This document shows positions 8,411-18,397 of a DNA stretch of 64,000 nucleotides, in pieces. The DNA is from UBA2336 sp049306095 (GTDB lineage Bacteria > Bacteroidota > Bacteroidia > Cytophagales > Cyclobacteriaceae). The position numbers and the translations under genes are program-made. Each line of letters starts with the position of its first letter. Within the stretch, counting starts at the first letter, position 1. The notes beneath the pieces are model-generated. The model was not told where the DNA came from. It did not search any database and saw only the letters and a program-made list of their open reading frames with translations. The stretch covers positions 29,194 to 93,193 of the forward strand of contig JBAQPU010000020.1 in the NCBI GenBank assembly GCA_049306095.1, written 5' to 3'.

Positions 8411-10579
8411 CTATTCCTTAATCCCAGCCAGGTCAATTATAAATGCATACTCCTGCGCGGTTTCCCGATGAACTTTAAAACGCCCGGTTGTACCACCGTG
8501 GCCGGTTTCCATATTGGTTCGCAACAACAAGGTGTTGTTATCGGTTTTCAGTTCACGAAGTTTGGCTACCCATTTAGCAGGTTCCCAGTATTGAACCTGT
8601 GAATCGTGCAGGCCGGTTGTTACCAACATGTTCGGATAGTTTTGCGCCTTCACCTGATCGTACGGGGAGTATTCGAGCATGTACAGGTATGACTCTAAAT
8701 TATCCGGATTGCCCCACTCATCAAACTCTCCGGTGGTTAACGGAATTTCGTCATCCAACATGGTGGTTACCACATCTACAAACGGAACTTCTGCAATAAC
8801 ACCTTTGAAAAGCTCCGGTTTCATGTTCACTACGGCACCCATCAATAAACCCCCGGCACTGCCGCCCGTTGCAAAAAGTTTTTCAGGGTTGGTGTATTTC
8901 TGTTCAATCAAAAACTCAGCGCAATCAATAAAGTCGGTAAACGTATTTTTCTTTTTGAACATCTTGCCGTCTTCATACCACTGGCGGCCCATTTCCTGAC
9001 CGCCACGAATGTGGGCGATCGCATATACAAAACCGCGATCGAGTAAACTCAGCCGTGACGAAGCGAACGTTGGATTGGTGCTGGAGCCATACGAGCCGTA
9101 AGCATATAGCAACGTTGGGTTATTGCCGTCTTTCTGGATGCCTTTTTTATACACGATTGACATAGGCACCTCTGTACCATCGTCTGCCGTTGCCCAAATT
9201 CGTTCGGTTTGATAATCTTCAGGTTTGTACCCGCCAACAACTTCCTGCTGTTTCAACAGCTTTCGTTCGTGGGTTCTCATGTTGTAATCAAATTGTGAGT
9301 TAGGTGTGGTTAGGGAAGTGTAACCGTACCGCAACAATTCTGTATCAAAGTCAAGGTTAACAGATGGATAAACCGTATAGGCTGCTTCACCGAAGTTCAG
9401 GTAGTGCTTGGCTCCTGTTTTTTGGTCGATGATCCGCATCAATGTATTGGCTTGCGCGCGTTCACTGAGCACCATGTAGTCTTTGAAAATTTCAATACCC
9501 TGCAAGAGCGTATCCTTGCGGTGGGCGATCGTTTCTTTCCAGTTTGCTTTTGTGGTTTTTGTTTCAGGGGTTTCCATCAGTCGGAAGTTCAATGCCTCTG
9601 CATTAGTTACGATGTAAAATTTGTCGTTATAATGATCGATTGAATATTCAAGACCTTTTTCGCGCGGAGTGAAGTCTTTGAACTTTCCATCGGGTGTATT
9701 GGCGTTCAGCAGTTGATAGTGATTGGTGAGCGTACTGCTCGACCACACCACGAGATATTTATTGGATTTGGTTTTGTAGATGCCGGTGTAAAAAGTCTCG
9801 TCCTTTTCATCGGCAACCGATTGGTCTTTGTAAGGATTTTCACCCAATTTGTGCCGTACAATCCAGCGCGAACGCAGGGTAACAGAATCTTTCTTTACAT
9901 AGAAAAAAGTTTTATTGTCGTTTGCCCAGGTAATATCGCCTTCGGTGTTGGGTATGGGAGTGTCAATAATTTTTCCGGTATGCAGGTCTTTCACATAAAT
10001 CGTGTAACGTCTGCGACTCACCGAGTCTTCTGCGTAAGCCAGCAAGTTATTATCCTCACTCACACTTAATCCGGTAATAGCGTAATAGCTGTGACCTTTC
10101 GCCAAGTCATTTACATTCAACAGCACTTCTTCGCTGCCGGTAAGCGATCCTTTTTTACGACAATAAATCGGGTATTCTTTTCCTTCTTCGTAACGGGTAT
10201 AGTACCAATAGCCGTTGTCTTTGTAGGGTACGGTCTCATCGGTTTGTTTGATCCTGCCGATGATCTCCTGATATATTTTTTCTTGCAGCGCCTCGGTGTG
10301 TTTCATTTTTGCTGTGAGGTAATCATTCTCGGCAGTCAGGTAGTTCAATACCTTTTGCGTTTGTTCATCTTTTACTTCCGCATTTTTCTGCTCCTCGGTA
10401 AGTTTCATCCAATAATAATTATCGATGCGGGTGTTTCCGTTAGCCGTTAATTCTTTGGCAACTTTTTCTGCGGCAGGCGGGGCGATGTCGTCCTGTTTAG
10501 CTTCTTCTTTGGCCGGGTTGCAGGCATAAAGAATCAGGGCAGAAATAATCAGGGCAAAAGGGAGTTTGAATAATTTCAT
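8411..10579 (-). CDS. ptrB: S9 family peptidase, oligopeptidase B-like lipoprotein
   Basis: The N-terminus MKLFKLPFALIISALILYAC is a lipoprotein signal with the lipobox Cys at residue 20. A seven-bladed propeller-like region follows, then the alpha/beta-hydrolase catalytic domain with the nucleophile motif GGSAGG (Ser near residue 574), Asp near 659 (GLHDSQVQYWEP) and His near 694 (METGHGG). The RGGQEMGRQWYEDG segment before the nucleophile is typical of prolyl oligopeptidase/oligopeptidase B. Length (722) fits the family. It should cleave short peptides after basic residues, at the periplasmic or outer-membrane face. No operon partner: the neighbours are convergent (8356) and divergent (10790). 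Confidence 0.92.
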   Translation of the reverse strand: MKLFKLPFALIISALILYACNPAKEEAKQDDIAPPAAEKVAKELTANGNTRIDNYYWMKLTEEQKNAEVKDEQTQKVLNYLTAENDYLTAKMKHTEALQEKIYQEIIGRIKQTDETVPYKDNGYWYYTRYEEGKEYPIYCRKKGSLTGSEEVLLNVNDLAKGHSYYAITGLSVSEDNNLLAYAEDSVSRRRYTIYVKDLHTGKIIDTPIPNTEGDITWANDNKTFFYVKKDSVTLRSRWIVRHKLGENPYKDQSVADEKDETFYTGIYKTKSNKYLVVWSSSTLTNHYQLLNANTPDGKFKDFTPREKGLEYSIDHYNDKFYIVTNAEALNFRLMETPETKTTKANWKETIAHRKDTLLQGIEIFKDYMVLSERAQANTLMRIIDQKTGAKHYLNFGEAAYTVYPSVNLDFDTELLRYGYTSLTTPNSQFDYNMRTHERKLLKQQEVVGGYKPEDYQTERIWATADDGTEVPMSIVYKKGIQKDGNNPTLLYAYGSYGSSTNPTFASSRLSLLDRGFVYAIAHIRGGQEMGRQWYEDGKMFKKKNTFTDFIDCAEFLIEQKYTNPEKLFATGGSAGGLLMGAVVNMKPELFKGVIAEVPFVDVVTTMLDDEIPLTTGEFDEWGNPDNLESYLYMLEYSPYDQVKAQNYPNMLVTTGLHDSQVQYWEPAKWVAKLRELKTDNNTLLLRTNMETGHGGTTGRFKVHRETAQEYAFIIDLAGIKE

Positions 10580-10789
10580 AAGGAGGAATTTTGGAATCTA
10601 AAGTACCAAATATTTTAACGGAGACTATACCACTAAAAGAAAGGAGCTTCCGGTGGTGGAATGCTGTTTCAGGCGGAACTATTTATGGTTATTCGGAACA
10701 TGCGCAGTCATGGAAGGATTTTACCGCAGATGTATCTTTCAGACATATCTGTTAGTAAATCCATACCTTTCCCCTCAAAATTTCCAATT

Positions 10790-12229
10790 ATGAAATATTC
10801 CATTCTTGCTGTCAGCATTCTCCTTATTGCGATATCCTGCAAGGAAGAAACGCGCCCTGAAATGTTTTCGCGCATCAACAACGAAGTACTTCAAAATTCA
10901 AAAGCCTATTCAACACTGGAAGAGGCAACTTCCACCATTGGGCATCGCCTGACCGGATCGGAGAATGGTGCGAAGGCAGAAGAATACACCTACAATAAGT
11001 TTAAAGAATATGGTTTTGAAGATGTGCAGTATCAGGAGTTTGAAACTAAAGCGTGGTCGCGCGGAAAAATTTTGGTAACCATCAATGGCGATACAATAAA
11101 AGCGGTCACACTCGGGCATTCTCCCGTAGCGGCTGATGTATCCGGAGAGCTGGTGGATATGGGCAACGGGTTAGAGGCAGATTATGCTGCAAAGCCCGGT
11201 GCTGTGAATAATAAAATTGCATTAATCTACATCGGCATTCTTGAAGGAAGCCCTGAAGGCACACACAACCTGCACCGCAGTGAGAAAACTGCCATCGCTA
11301 TAAAAAATGGCGCCAAGGCTGTCGTAATTTTTAACCAGGCCGATGGAGGCGTGTTGCTGACGGGCACCGCATCGGTTACCGGTGAGTTGATTTCCATTCC
11401 GGCTGTTTGTATTGGTAAGGAAAAAGGTTTTGAACTGAAAGAACAGTTAAAGGCGGGTAAGAAGATCGAGGTACATGTTTCCATGACCAACAACAGCAAT
11501 TTAATTAAAGCGCGGAATGTGATCGCTACGTTGAAAGGTTCTGAATTGCCGGATGAAAAGATTATCATAGGCGGTCACCTTGATTCGTGGGACTTAGCTA
11601 CTGGCGCGATTGATAATGGTATCGGTTCGTTTGCAATCCTGGATATTGCGCGTGCATTTCAGGCAAACAAGCTAAAACCAAAAAGAACGATTCAGTTTGT
11701 GATGTTTATGGGAGAGGAGCAAGGTTTGTTGGGATCAACACACATGGTGGAAGAGGCTGTTAAAGATGGTTCCATCGAGAATGTAAAATACATGTTCAAT
11801 ATCGATATGGGCGGCAACCCGATCGGGGTAAATGCCGGAGGCAAACTCAATGACACCACTTTCTTTAAAACGATGGGTGAACAAATTGGCGCAATCGATA
11901 CACTATATAAAAATAAATTCAGCAATCGGTCGGGCCTGCACAGCGATCATCAGCCGTTTATGCTGGAGGGTGTTCCTATTTTAAGTGTTATTGGTAATCT
12001 CGATCGATCGATCTACCGGTGTTACCATGCCGACTGTGATGATTTTAAACTGGTGAATAAAGATCATATCACCAATACCGCGCGGTTTGGTACCATGGTG
12101 TTGTATGCGCTCGCTGATGCCGATCAACTTCCTGCCGATAAAATGGACAGCGAAACTACAAAGCAGTTCATGATCGATAACAACCTGGAAGAACCCCTGC
12201 GCATTGCCGGTGAGTGGAAGTGGAAGTAG
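10790..12229 (+). CDS. M28 family zinc metallopeptidase (lipoprotein)
   Basis: The ATG at 10790 gives MKYSILAVSILLIAISC, a lipoprotein signal; longer in-frame starts (to 10661) have no signal-like sequence. An N-terminal part includes a PA-like insert (about residues 130-220), and the M28 core has the zinc ligands HLDSWD (His about residue 263), AIDNGIG (Asp), MGEEQG (catalytic Glu and ligand Glu), NIDMGG (Asp) and HSDHQPF (His). The set is complete, so the enzyme should be an active aminopeptidase or carboxypeptidase Q-like exopeptidase, exported and membrane-anchored. It is transcribed divergently from the oligopeptidase B-like gene; the two may serve peptide scavenging together (inference). 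Confidence 0.92.
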   Translation: MKYSILAVSILLIAISCKEETRPEMFSRINNEVLQNSKAYSTLEEATSTIGHRLTGSENGAKAEEYTYNKFKEYGFEDVQYQEFETKAWSRGKILVTINGDTIKAVTLGHSPVAADVSGELVDMGNGLEADYAAKPGAVNNKIALIYIGILEGSPEGTHNLHRSEKTAIAIKNGAKAVVIFNQADGGVLLTGTASVTGELISIPAVCIGKEKGFELKEQLKAGKKIEVHVSMTNNSNLIKARNVIATLKGSELPDEKIIIGGHLDSWDLATGAIDNGIGSFAILDIARAFQANKLKPKRTIQFVMFMGEEQGLLGSTHMVEEAVKDGSIENVKYMFNIDMGGNPIGVNAGGKLNDTTFFKTMGEQIGAIDTLYKNKFSNRSGLHSDHQPFMLEGVPILSVIGNLDRSIYRCYHADCDDFKLVNKDHITNTARFGTMVLYALADADQLPADKMDSETTKQFMIDNNLEEPLRIAGEWKWK

Positions 12230-12297
12230 GGAGGAATGTTAACGAATGAAGAAAACGATTTTTTTGATGCGACCTCAAAGGGTTCATCGTTAATATT

Positions 12298-13467
12298 TCA
12301 ATAACACACTTTTAGATCCCTCAACTTTTGCAGTAAGGCTACTAAATCCACCACACGGATATTTTTGTGGATTGAGTGCTCCCTGGAGGATGGGGTTACT
12401 ATAAAATTATACCTGGCGCCTAAATCCTGCAAGGCGATATGGTTTCCTTTGGTCAACACTGGGTTGTCCGTCAGTTTAATTTCAATGCAAACAAAAGGTT
12501 TGCCTGCCTGAGCGATTATCAAATCGGCCTCTGCCCCATCTTGGGTGCGGTAATAATACAATTGCGCGGTATCTTTTAGGTGTGCAGCAATTTGCTGTAT
12601 GACAAAGCCTTCCCACGAATGGCCAACCAAGTGATGCCCCAACAGCGATGAATTATTGTTTACATTCCATAATGAATGCAATAAACCCGTATCTCGGATG
12701 TAGGCTTTGGGTGCTTTCACAATCCGCTTCTTCAAATTGACATGATAAGCAGGCAACCTGCGAACTATAAAAGTGTCTTCCAATATCTCAACATATTTTT
12801 GCACCGTAGTGACCGATATTCCCAGTGACTTAGAAAGCGCACTATAATTCACAATAGACCCATGCGCATTGGCTATCATCTGTAGCAACCTAAGCATGAG
12901 TGTTCGGTTCGTAGGCAAACCCAAAACAGGCAAATCGCGCTGAATGTATGTATTGATAAAACTGGTTAACCACTCAAAACTGGCGGCATTAGACTTTGCC
13001 AGATACGAAGACGGGAACCCACCTCGCAGCCAGAGTTTTCGATAATCAGCACCCACTTCGGTGATTGAGAAAGGATGCAACTCGCAAAATATAATTCGCC
13101 CTGCAAGGGTTTCTGAACCTTGTTGCAACAATGCCGGAGAAGCAGATCCGGTCACGATAAAACGTGCAGGTTTCCTTTTCAGATCAATTGCTGAACGCAT
13201 GACAGGAAAAAGTCCTGGTCTCAATTGGATTTCATCAAGTGCCAGTGTTTTGTTCAGGTTTTCGCGGAAGAAAAGTTCTGGGTCGCGCAAGGCGTTCTGA
13301 TCCGAGGGCATTTCTAAATCCAGATACAAAGCGTCTTTCTTCAATCCAGTCTTCAGGATTGACTTTACCAACGTACTCTTACCCACCTGGCGTGGGCCAA
13401 TGATGCCAATGACTGGAAACCGCTTAAGTTTGTCGTGGATAGCGTGTTGAATATGTCTTGAAATCAT
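12298..13467 (-). CDS. AAA ATPase with DUF4143 domain
   Basis: Near the N-terminus, GPRQVGKST is a Walker A motif, followed by YLDLEMPSD, a Walker B-like LALDEIQ, a sensor-like FIVTGSASP and the ELHPFSITEVG segment characteristic of this family; the C-terminal half carries DUF4143, including a REase-like YYRTQDGAEADLII segment. The family is widespread, often in variable genome regions, and its cellular role is not established. The gene stands alone, convergent with the M28 gene. Its start codon is immediately preceded by an 11-bp perfect inverted repeat that contains a TAnnTTTG promoter box, suggesting local (possibly self) control. Confidence 0.88.
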   Translation of the reverse strand: MISRHIQHAIHDKLKRFPVIGIIGPRQVGKSTLVKSILKTGLKKDALYLDLEMPSDQNALRDPELFFRENLNKTLALDEIQLRPGLFPVMRSAIDLKRKPARFIVTGSASPALLQQGSETLAGRIIFCELHPFSITEVGADYRKLWLRGGFPSSYLAKSNAASFEWLTSFINTYIQRDLPVLGLPTNRTLMLRLLQMIANAHGSIVNYSALSKSLGISVTTVQKYVEILEDTFIVRRLPAYHVNLKKRIVKAPKAYIRDTGLLHSLWNVNNNSSLLGHHLVGHSWEGFVIQQIAAHLKDTAQLYYYRTQDGAEADLIIAQAGKPFVCIEIKLTDNPVLTKGNHIALQDLGARYNFIVTPSSREHSIHKNIRVVDLVALLQKLRDLKVCY

Positions 13468-13468
13468 C

Positions 13469-13503
13469 CCTGCAAATTTAAAGTAAAAATGGAAATTTGC
13501 AGG
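13469..13503 (-). promoter_or_regulatory. Promoter/operator palindrome before the DUF4143 ATPase
   Basis: CCTGCAAATTT (13469-13479) and AAATTTGCAGG (13493-13503) form a perfect 11-bp inverted repeat with a 13-base spacer. Read on the minus strand, the arm nearest the gene contains TAAATTTG (13480-13473), matching the Bacteroidota -7 box TAnnTTTG, only a few bases from the ATG at 13467. Transcription would start at or next to the start codon, and the second arm would lie near -33. This arrangement fits an operator overlapping the promoter; a hairpin in the transcript is the alternative. Confidence 0.55.
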
Positions 13504-13562
13504 AATAAATTTTATGAAAAATCAACTACAAGCCGGTTTTTTTCTTAAAAATATCAAAGAAA

Positions 13563-16500
13563 TTACCGCTTCAGCGAAAGAAACCCTGTTTTTGCTTCGA
13601 GCCCGCTCTGAAATTCTATTTTATAAAAGTAGGTGCCTGCGGGAAGCTCCTTTCCGTTATCACTCACTCCCCTGAAAACCCGATCGGTATTATTGTAATC
13701 CGAAACTTCGAACACCACATCGCCCCAGCGGTTGTAGATGGTGACGGTGTTGGTTTGGGTTTCCGGAATCAGATCAATGTATTCGATGCGGAAGATTTCG
13801 TTCTTATCATCGCTGTTAGGTGATATAGCGTTGAAAATTTCAATCTCGCCAATTACCGTTATGGAAAATTGTTGCGTGGCACATTCGCCAAACACATCGC
13901 ACACCTGAACGGTAACCGTTTCCGTTCCGGCAAACGAAATACCGGAGTAATCAATCAATAACGTAGTTCCGCTAATGGAAGCTACCGCCCCGCTGGCCGG
14001 TTGTTGCGTAATGGTTAAAGAACTTAATACAAGATTATTGTCGGCATCGGAAATCAAGGTCGATAAATCAATAACTGCTGAATTACCCACCGTAGTATTG
14101 ACAGCAGCAGTAGAAATAACCGGGGCCGAGTTGGTACACGGAGCCGGAACTACAGTAACTACCAACCCATCCGAAGCCGGACTTGGGCAGCCATTGCCAT
14201 TGATAGCAGTAACCGAGTATGTACCGGAAGCCGTAACGGAAATAGATGGAGTGGTTGACCCATCGGACCAGAGATAGCCGGGAAAACCATTGGGAGCGGT
14301 AAGCGTGAGTGACGTAGTAGAACAAATGGTAAGTTCATTGCCAACGGGCGTAATGCTTGATGAGATATTGGGCCTTGCCGGAGGCGTGCTGATGATAGCT
14401 GTTACGGTAACAGGTATGCTTTCGCAGAAGGTATTGCGTAAAGTAACCGCATAATCGGTGTTAGCATTGAGCGAAGGTGTTGTAAAAGCATCATTGGTAG
14501 CTCCGCTGATTGCGGTCAGCGGAGAAGTAGTATACCATTGATAATTGCCCGGGCTTCCGCCCGAAGCGGTTAGCGTAACGGCACCCGGTCCGCAACTGAT
14601 ACCATTTACTGCATCAGGCGGTGTGGGCAAACTGTTGAAGACGAGGTTGGCTGTATTGGTAATAACCGAAGGGGCAAGATCGCCTGAGATTACACATTGG
14701 TAATCGCCTGCTTCGGATGAAGAGATGTTGCTGACTAAAAGCGTGGCAGTAGTAACTCCCGAAAACGTTGTATTGTTAGCCAGGTTAACAAATGCACTAC
14801 CATCATACTTCTGCCATTGATAGGTGATGTTGGTGGTGCCGATGGCAGCCGTAGTAAACGAAGCGGAGGCATTTTCGCAGGCATAGTTGGGTGATGTCGG
14901 TTGTTGGGTGATGGTGATGGCTACGCTGGGCACTAAGTTTTCATACACCAATAAAGTATTAGCGTTGGTGTTGATGATGATCTCCGGTTTTCCGTCCAGG
15001 TTAATATCGGCCGTGGCAAGTCCGCGCGGGCCGGTTACGGCTGTAGGAAAGGGCGCAGCAAAAGATGATGCATTCATGCTGCCAGGCGTAGAAGTATTTT
15101 TCAGAATAAAAAACTGGTTGGTGGTTTCGCTGGTCACTAAAATTTCGGGCTTGCCATCACCATCCAGGTCGCTTACCCAGGGCAGCGTGACTGCTGCTGG
15201 AATGGCGTAGTCCACTCGATTGAAGGAAATACTGCCAACAGAACTCGTATTATGAAAAACGGAAACCTGCGATGAAGTTGTCCCAGCACCATAATAGAGA
15301 ACAATATCAACTTTGCCATCCACATCCATATCGCCTGTGTAAAGCCTGCCGGGGTTATCCAACGTTGTCAGATTCCCTATGCTCGTGAAGGATGCAGCTC
15401 CGATACGGTACGATCCATTATTTTTCCAAACCGTCAGGTTATCGGTGGTACCGTTTCCACAGGCCATGTCCATGAGGCCATCGTTGTCGAAATCGGCTGT
15501 TACAGGCCCACCGCTTGCAGCAGGTTTCACAAAATCAAAGTTGGTGCTTATCGAATTGTAACTCCCACCAGAAATAAATGCACTCGCGCCCTGACGCATC
15601 CTGTTTTCAAAAACACTAACTGTCGATGAACCAAGCGTGCCGACATAGTCTATCTTACCATCGAGATTGAAATCTGCCGGAGCAGCGGTAAGGGTGCCCC
15701 CGATATTGGTTTGTGCTTCAAAATTTATTTCTGCACCAGCCGAAATGTTTCTGAACACACCACTGGTGGCAACGAAATCTGGTTTGTTGTCGCCATTCAA
15801 ATCAATGATGCGTGGATTCTGCATTGTACCTGTGGTTATACTATCATCTGCTATTAGCGATGTTGCACTGATGGCTCCGGTGGTGTGCGTATTTCGAAAG
15901 GCGTATACTTTGTTGGTGTTTGCTTCCGCCAATATGTCGGGCATGCCATCGCCATTCAAATCAGCCACATTGATATCGTAGTCACCACCAGTGAGTGTAA
16001 AACTAACGGGTGGAGCAAAGTGGGTATTGTTAAAAGAAACACCCGATGAAAAGGTTGTGCTAAAAGGTAGGTGGTACGATGCTGTGAACTGATCGCGTGT
16101 TACGCGAACCGGTGCATAACCTGCCCCGGCAGGAACGGTAACCGTCAGTTGTGTTTTTGTGGCAGTAACAACCGTGGCCTGAACGGCACCAAAGTGTACA
16201 ATGTTTTCAGCGGGTATCGTAGAGAAGTAATCCCCGCTAATGGTAACCGTACTGCCAACAGCTCCCTTTAAGGGTGAAACGGTAGTAAGTGAAATAACCG
16301 GAGTGTGAATATTTTTATTTTCGTAAATGCTTAAACGATCCGGAGAGGTGTTGGTAATACCCACCACAATATCGGGTTTGTTATCGCCATTTAAATCTGC
16401 TGCCTGGGCAGTAGCCGGATAGGTTGAACCGCCATTTCCCTGAAAACGATACCCCGGAATAAATGCACTCGCATCAAAAACACCTCCTGCGTATACATTC

Positions 16501-18344
16501 TCAAAAATTCCTACATCGGCATTGTCGGTGGCAAGTAGGTCGGGTTTGTTATCGCCATTGATATCGGCAATAGAAAGTGCCCCATAGGTAGAAACTTCGC
16601 TATCCAAAATAATTTCAGTAGCAAAATCGGTATCGGTTAGTAAGCCATCGGTATCGGTGTTCAGGCGGATGTGAACATCATCGTTGCTGAAACCGTTTTT
16701 CCAGGCCAGGTCGTTTTTCCCATCCAGGTTAAAATCGGCTACATTGATGTCACCCCAGAAGCCCCCTGTGATGGAGAAGTTCGTGCCGAAGGAAATAAAA
16801 CCCGGTGTAGATGTGTTGATAAAAACACTGATAGCACCTCCGAAATTTCGAATGAGAATAAACTCCGGCTTACCGTCATTATTGAGGTCGCGAATGGTAG
16901 CCGATGATGGAGCATCATCCAATGTTGAAGAAAAATAATAAAGCGAAAAACCAAACTCGATATTTCCAGGAGTACTTAAGTTTTGCGTAATCCAAACATT
17001 TTGTCCGGCTGCACCTGCGCCTTCACCGGAAACGAGTTCCGGCAATCCATCGCCATCAATATCGGCTGCAGTATACACAGGACTTTCATCGCTTTTGCCA
17101 TTCCAATGCTCAACTGCTTCGAAGGTGATGCTGCCCGGTGTGCTGATGTTGCGAAAGGTAGCGAATACACCGGGCCCGCCAGTCCAGCCCGAGGTAACCA
17201 TATCCAGTTTGCCGTCATTATCAAAGTCAATCACTTTAAGACCTGAACCATTCGTGAATGCCAGCAGGGTAGGAAAATTTATAGGCGCATCAAAAGACGC
17301 AGCAGATAGTGTTCCTCCACTACCCAGGTTTCGGTAAACCCAAATACCCAGATTGTCTGATCTCGCCACCACCAGGTCGTTCCATCCATCGCCATCCATA
17401 TCGGCAATGGAAACTCCGCCATATCCTCCGGTTAGATTGATATCAAATTTCGGATCGAACGAAGCGGGTATAATTCGGCCTCCATCATCAAACGTTGGTG
17501 CGAAGGGTTGTTCAGAAAGTTTGGCAAGCCCTGTGGTTTTATTGATCACGGTAACATGTCCATACTGGACGCCCTCAGGAACTGTAACCGTTAAAGAAGT
17601 AGGCGTTGCTGTGGTAATAGTTGCCTGCACACCTACAAAGTAAACTGCATTGTTGGCAGGCGATGGATCAAAGCCGTTACCGTTGATGGTGATGGACGTT
17701 CCGGGGTTTCCTGATGTCGATGAAAGCGAGGTAATCTGCGGTGAAGGTAAAATGGTTCGCTGCCCAAGCACTACATTATCAATGGCACTGGTTAGCGCAC
17801 TAACGCCTGAATTATATTTGATATTGATTTTAAATGAACTAACGCCTGCCAGGTATTCCAACACCTGGGCTTTTGTGGCTAATGGTCCTCCGATGCTCCC
17901 CACATGCCAACCGGCCGTTTCATCGAGGCGTATCGTATAGCTCGACCACGCAGGTGCCTGGGCTGGAAACGTTGGTAGGTTTAATACGAGGTATGATCCG
18001 AATGAATTTCTGATCTGAACATCACCGACAGGGCCGTGAACCGTGGCCACATGGTCAATTTGAAGATCGAACGTTAAATCCTGCCCGTAGCTGAAGTATG
18101 CAACGTTGCCGCCAAACTTGGCGGGTGAAGTCCAGAAGTATGGTTGGCTGGTAGAGGTTTTTGTTGCCTGAACATAGCCACCCGGATTTCCACCCGTTAA
18201 AAAATAATTTACAGTTTGAGGGTCGTTATTATTATTGTCCAACAGTGCCCAGCCCTCGGCATCGGTATCAAAGGTGCTGGTGATTTGGGCAAAAGCACCG
18301 ATGGCAAACGCTATGAAGGCAACTAAAAAAAAGATTTTTTGCAT
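13563..18344 (-). CDS. Giant secreted FG-GAP/IPT-TIG protein with CHU_C secretion domain
   Basis: This 1593-residue protein starts with a signal peptide (MQKIFFLVAFIAFAIGAFAQ). In order: a laminin-B-like domain (to about 200), an IPT/TIG domain (ITSLSSTSGNPGTSITINGNGF), FG-GAP/VCBS repeats with many calcium-loop motifs of the DxDGDGxxD type (VADMDGDGWND, AADIDGDGLPE), a second IPT/TIG domain (VSPLKGAVGSTVTISGDYF), more FG-GAP repeats, Ig-like domains (ITYQWQKYDG), an SprB-like region, and a CHU_C domain (TIYNRWGDVVFE ... ELPAGTYFYKIEF). It is expected on the cell surface via type IX secretion, likely for adhesion or ligand binding. The upstream region carries a motif shared with the 878-type protein and the regulator at 21218. 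Confidence 0.92.
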   Translation of the reverse strand: MQKIFFLVAFIAFAIGAFAQITSTFDTDAEGWALLDNNNNDPQTVNYFLTGGNPGGYVQATKTSTSQPYFWTSPAKFGGNVAYFSYGQDLTFDLQIDHVATVHGPVGDVQIRNSFGSYLVLNLPTFPAQAPAWSSYTIRLDETAGWHVGSIGGPLATKAQVLEYLAGVSSFKINIKYNSGVSALTSAIDNVVLGQRTILPSPQITSLSSTSGNPGTSITINGNGFDPSPANNAVYFVGVQATITTATPTSLTVTVPEGVQYGHVTVINKTTGLAKLSEQPFAPTFDDGGRIIPASFDPKFDINLTGGYGGVSIADMDGDGWNDLVVARSDNLGIWVYRNLGSGGTLSAASFDAPINFPTLLAFTNGSGLKVIDFDNDGKLDMVTSGWTGGPGVFATFRNISTPGSITFEAVEHWNGKSDESPVYTAADIDGDGLPELVSGEGAGAAGQNVWITQNLSTPGNIEFGFSLYYFSSTLDDAPSSATIRDLNNDGKPEFILIRNFGGAISVFINTSTPGFISFGTNFSITGGFWGDINVADFNLDGKNDLAWKNGFSNDDVHIRLNTDTDGLLTDTDFATEIILDSEVSTYGALSIADINGDNKPDLLATDNADVGIFENVYAGGVFDASAFIPGYRFQGNGGSTYPATAQAADLNGDNKPDIVVGITNTSPDRLSIYENKNIHTPVISLTTVSPLKGAVGSTVTISGDYFSTIPAENIVHFGAVQATVVTATKTQLTVTVPAGAGYAPVRVTRDQFTASYHLPFSTTFSSGVSFNNTHFAPPVSFTLTGGDYDINVADLNGDGMPDILAEANTNKVYAFRNTHTTGAISATSLIADDSITTGTMQNPRIIDLNGDNKPDFVATSGVFRNISAGAEINFEAQTNIGGTLTAAPADFNLDGKIDYVGTLGSSTVSVFENRMRQGASAFISGGSYNSISTNFDFVKPAASGGPVTADFDNDGLMDMACGNGTTDNLTVWKNNGSYRIGAASFTSIGNLTTLDNPGRLYTGDMDVDGKVDIVLYYGAGTTSSQVSVFHNTSSVGSISFNRVDYAIPAAVTLPWVSDLDGDGKPEILVTSETTNQFFILKNTSTPGSMNASSFAAPFPTAVTGPRGLATADINLDGKPEIIINTNANTLLVYENLVPSVAITITQQPTSPNYACENASASFTTAAIGTTNITYQWQKYDGSAFVNLANNTTFSGVTTATLLVSNISSSEAGDYQCVISGDLAPSVITNTANLVFNSLPTPPDAVNGISCGPGAVTLTASGGSPGNYQWYTTSPLTAISGATNDAFTTPSLNANTDYAVTLRNTFCESIPVTVTAIISTPPARPNISSSITPVGNELTICSTTSLTLTAPNGFPGYLWSDGSTTPSISVTASGTYSVTAINGNGCPSPASDGLVVTVVPAPCTNSAPVISTAAVNTTVGNSAVIDLSTLISDADNNLVLSSLTITQQPASGAVASISGTTLLIDYSGISFAGTETVTVQVCDVFGECATQQFSITVIGEIEIFNAISPNSDDKNEIFRIEYIDLIPETQTNTVTIYNRWGDVVFEVSDYNNTDRVFRGVSDNGKELPAGTYFYKIEFQSGLEAKTGFLSLKR

Positions 18345-18384
18345 ATCTCAAATCTTAACAGATTAAAGATAGCAGAAAATACCA

Positions 18385-18395
18385 TGATCATGTGA
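18385..18395 (-). promoter_or_regulatory. Shared upstream motif TCACATGATCA, copy 1
   Basis: On the minus strand TCACATGATCA lies 40 bases before the ATG at 18344. The same 11-mer, with at most one change, is found 40 and 39 bases before the ATGs at 20995 and 21850. Downstream of it, this copy and the 21036 copy also share ATTTT and an AGATTTGA segment about 10 bases before the start codon. Probable regulatory site; the binding protein is unknown. Confidence 0.45.
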
Positions 18396-18397
18396 GC

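Noticed and set aside
12235..12290. Imperfect inverted repeat TTAACGAATGAA / TTCATCGTTAA between convergent genes as a terminator
   Set aside because: The arms are interrupted by a bulge, the loop is over 30 bases and no T tract follows; too weak to call.
13563..18344. Repeated GCCATC/GATATCGG-like words that might suggest a CRISPR array or DNA repeat
   Set aside because: They are spaced irregularly, differ from copy to copy and are explained by FG-GAP calcium-loop codons of the protein.
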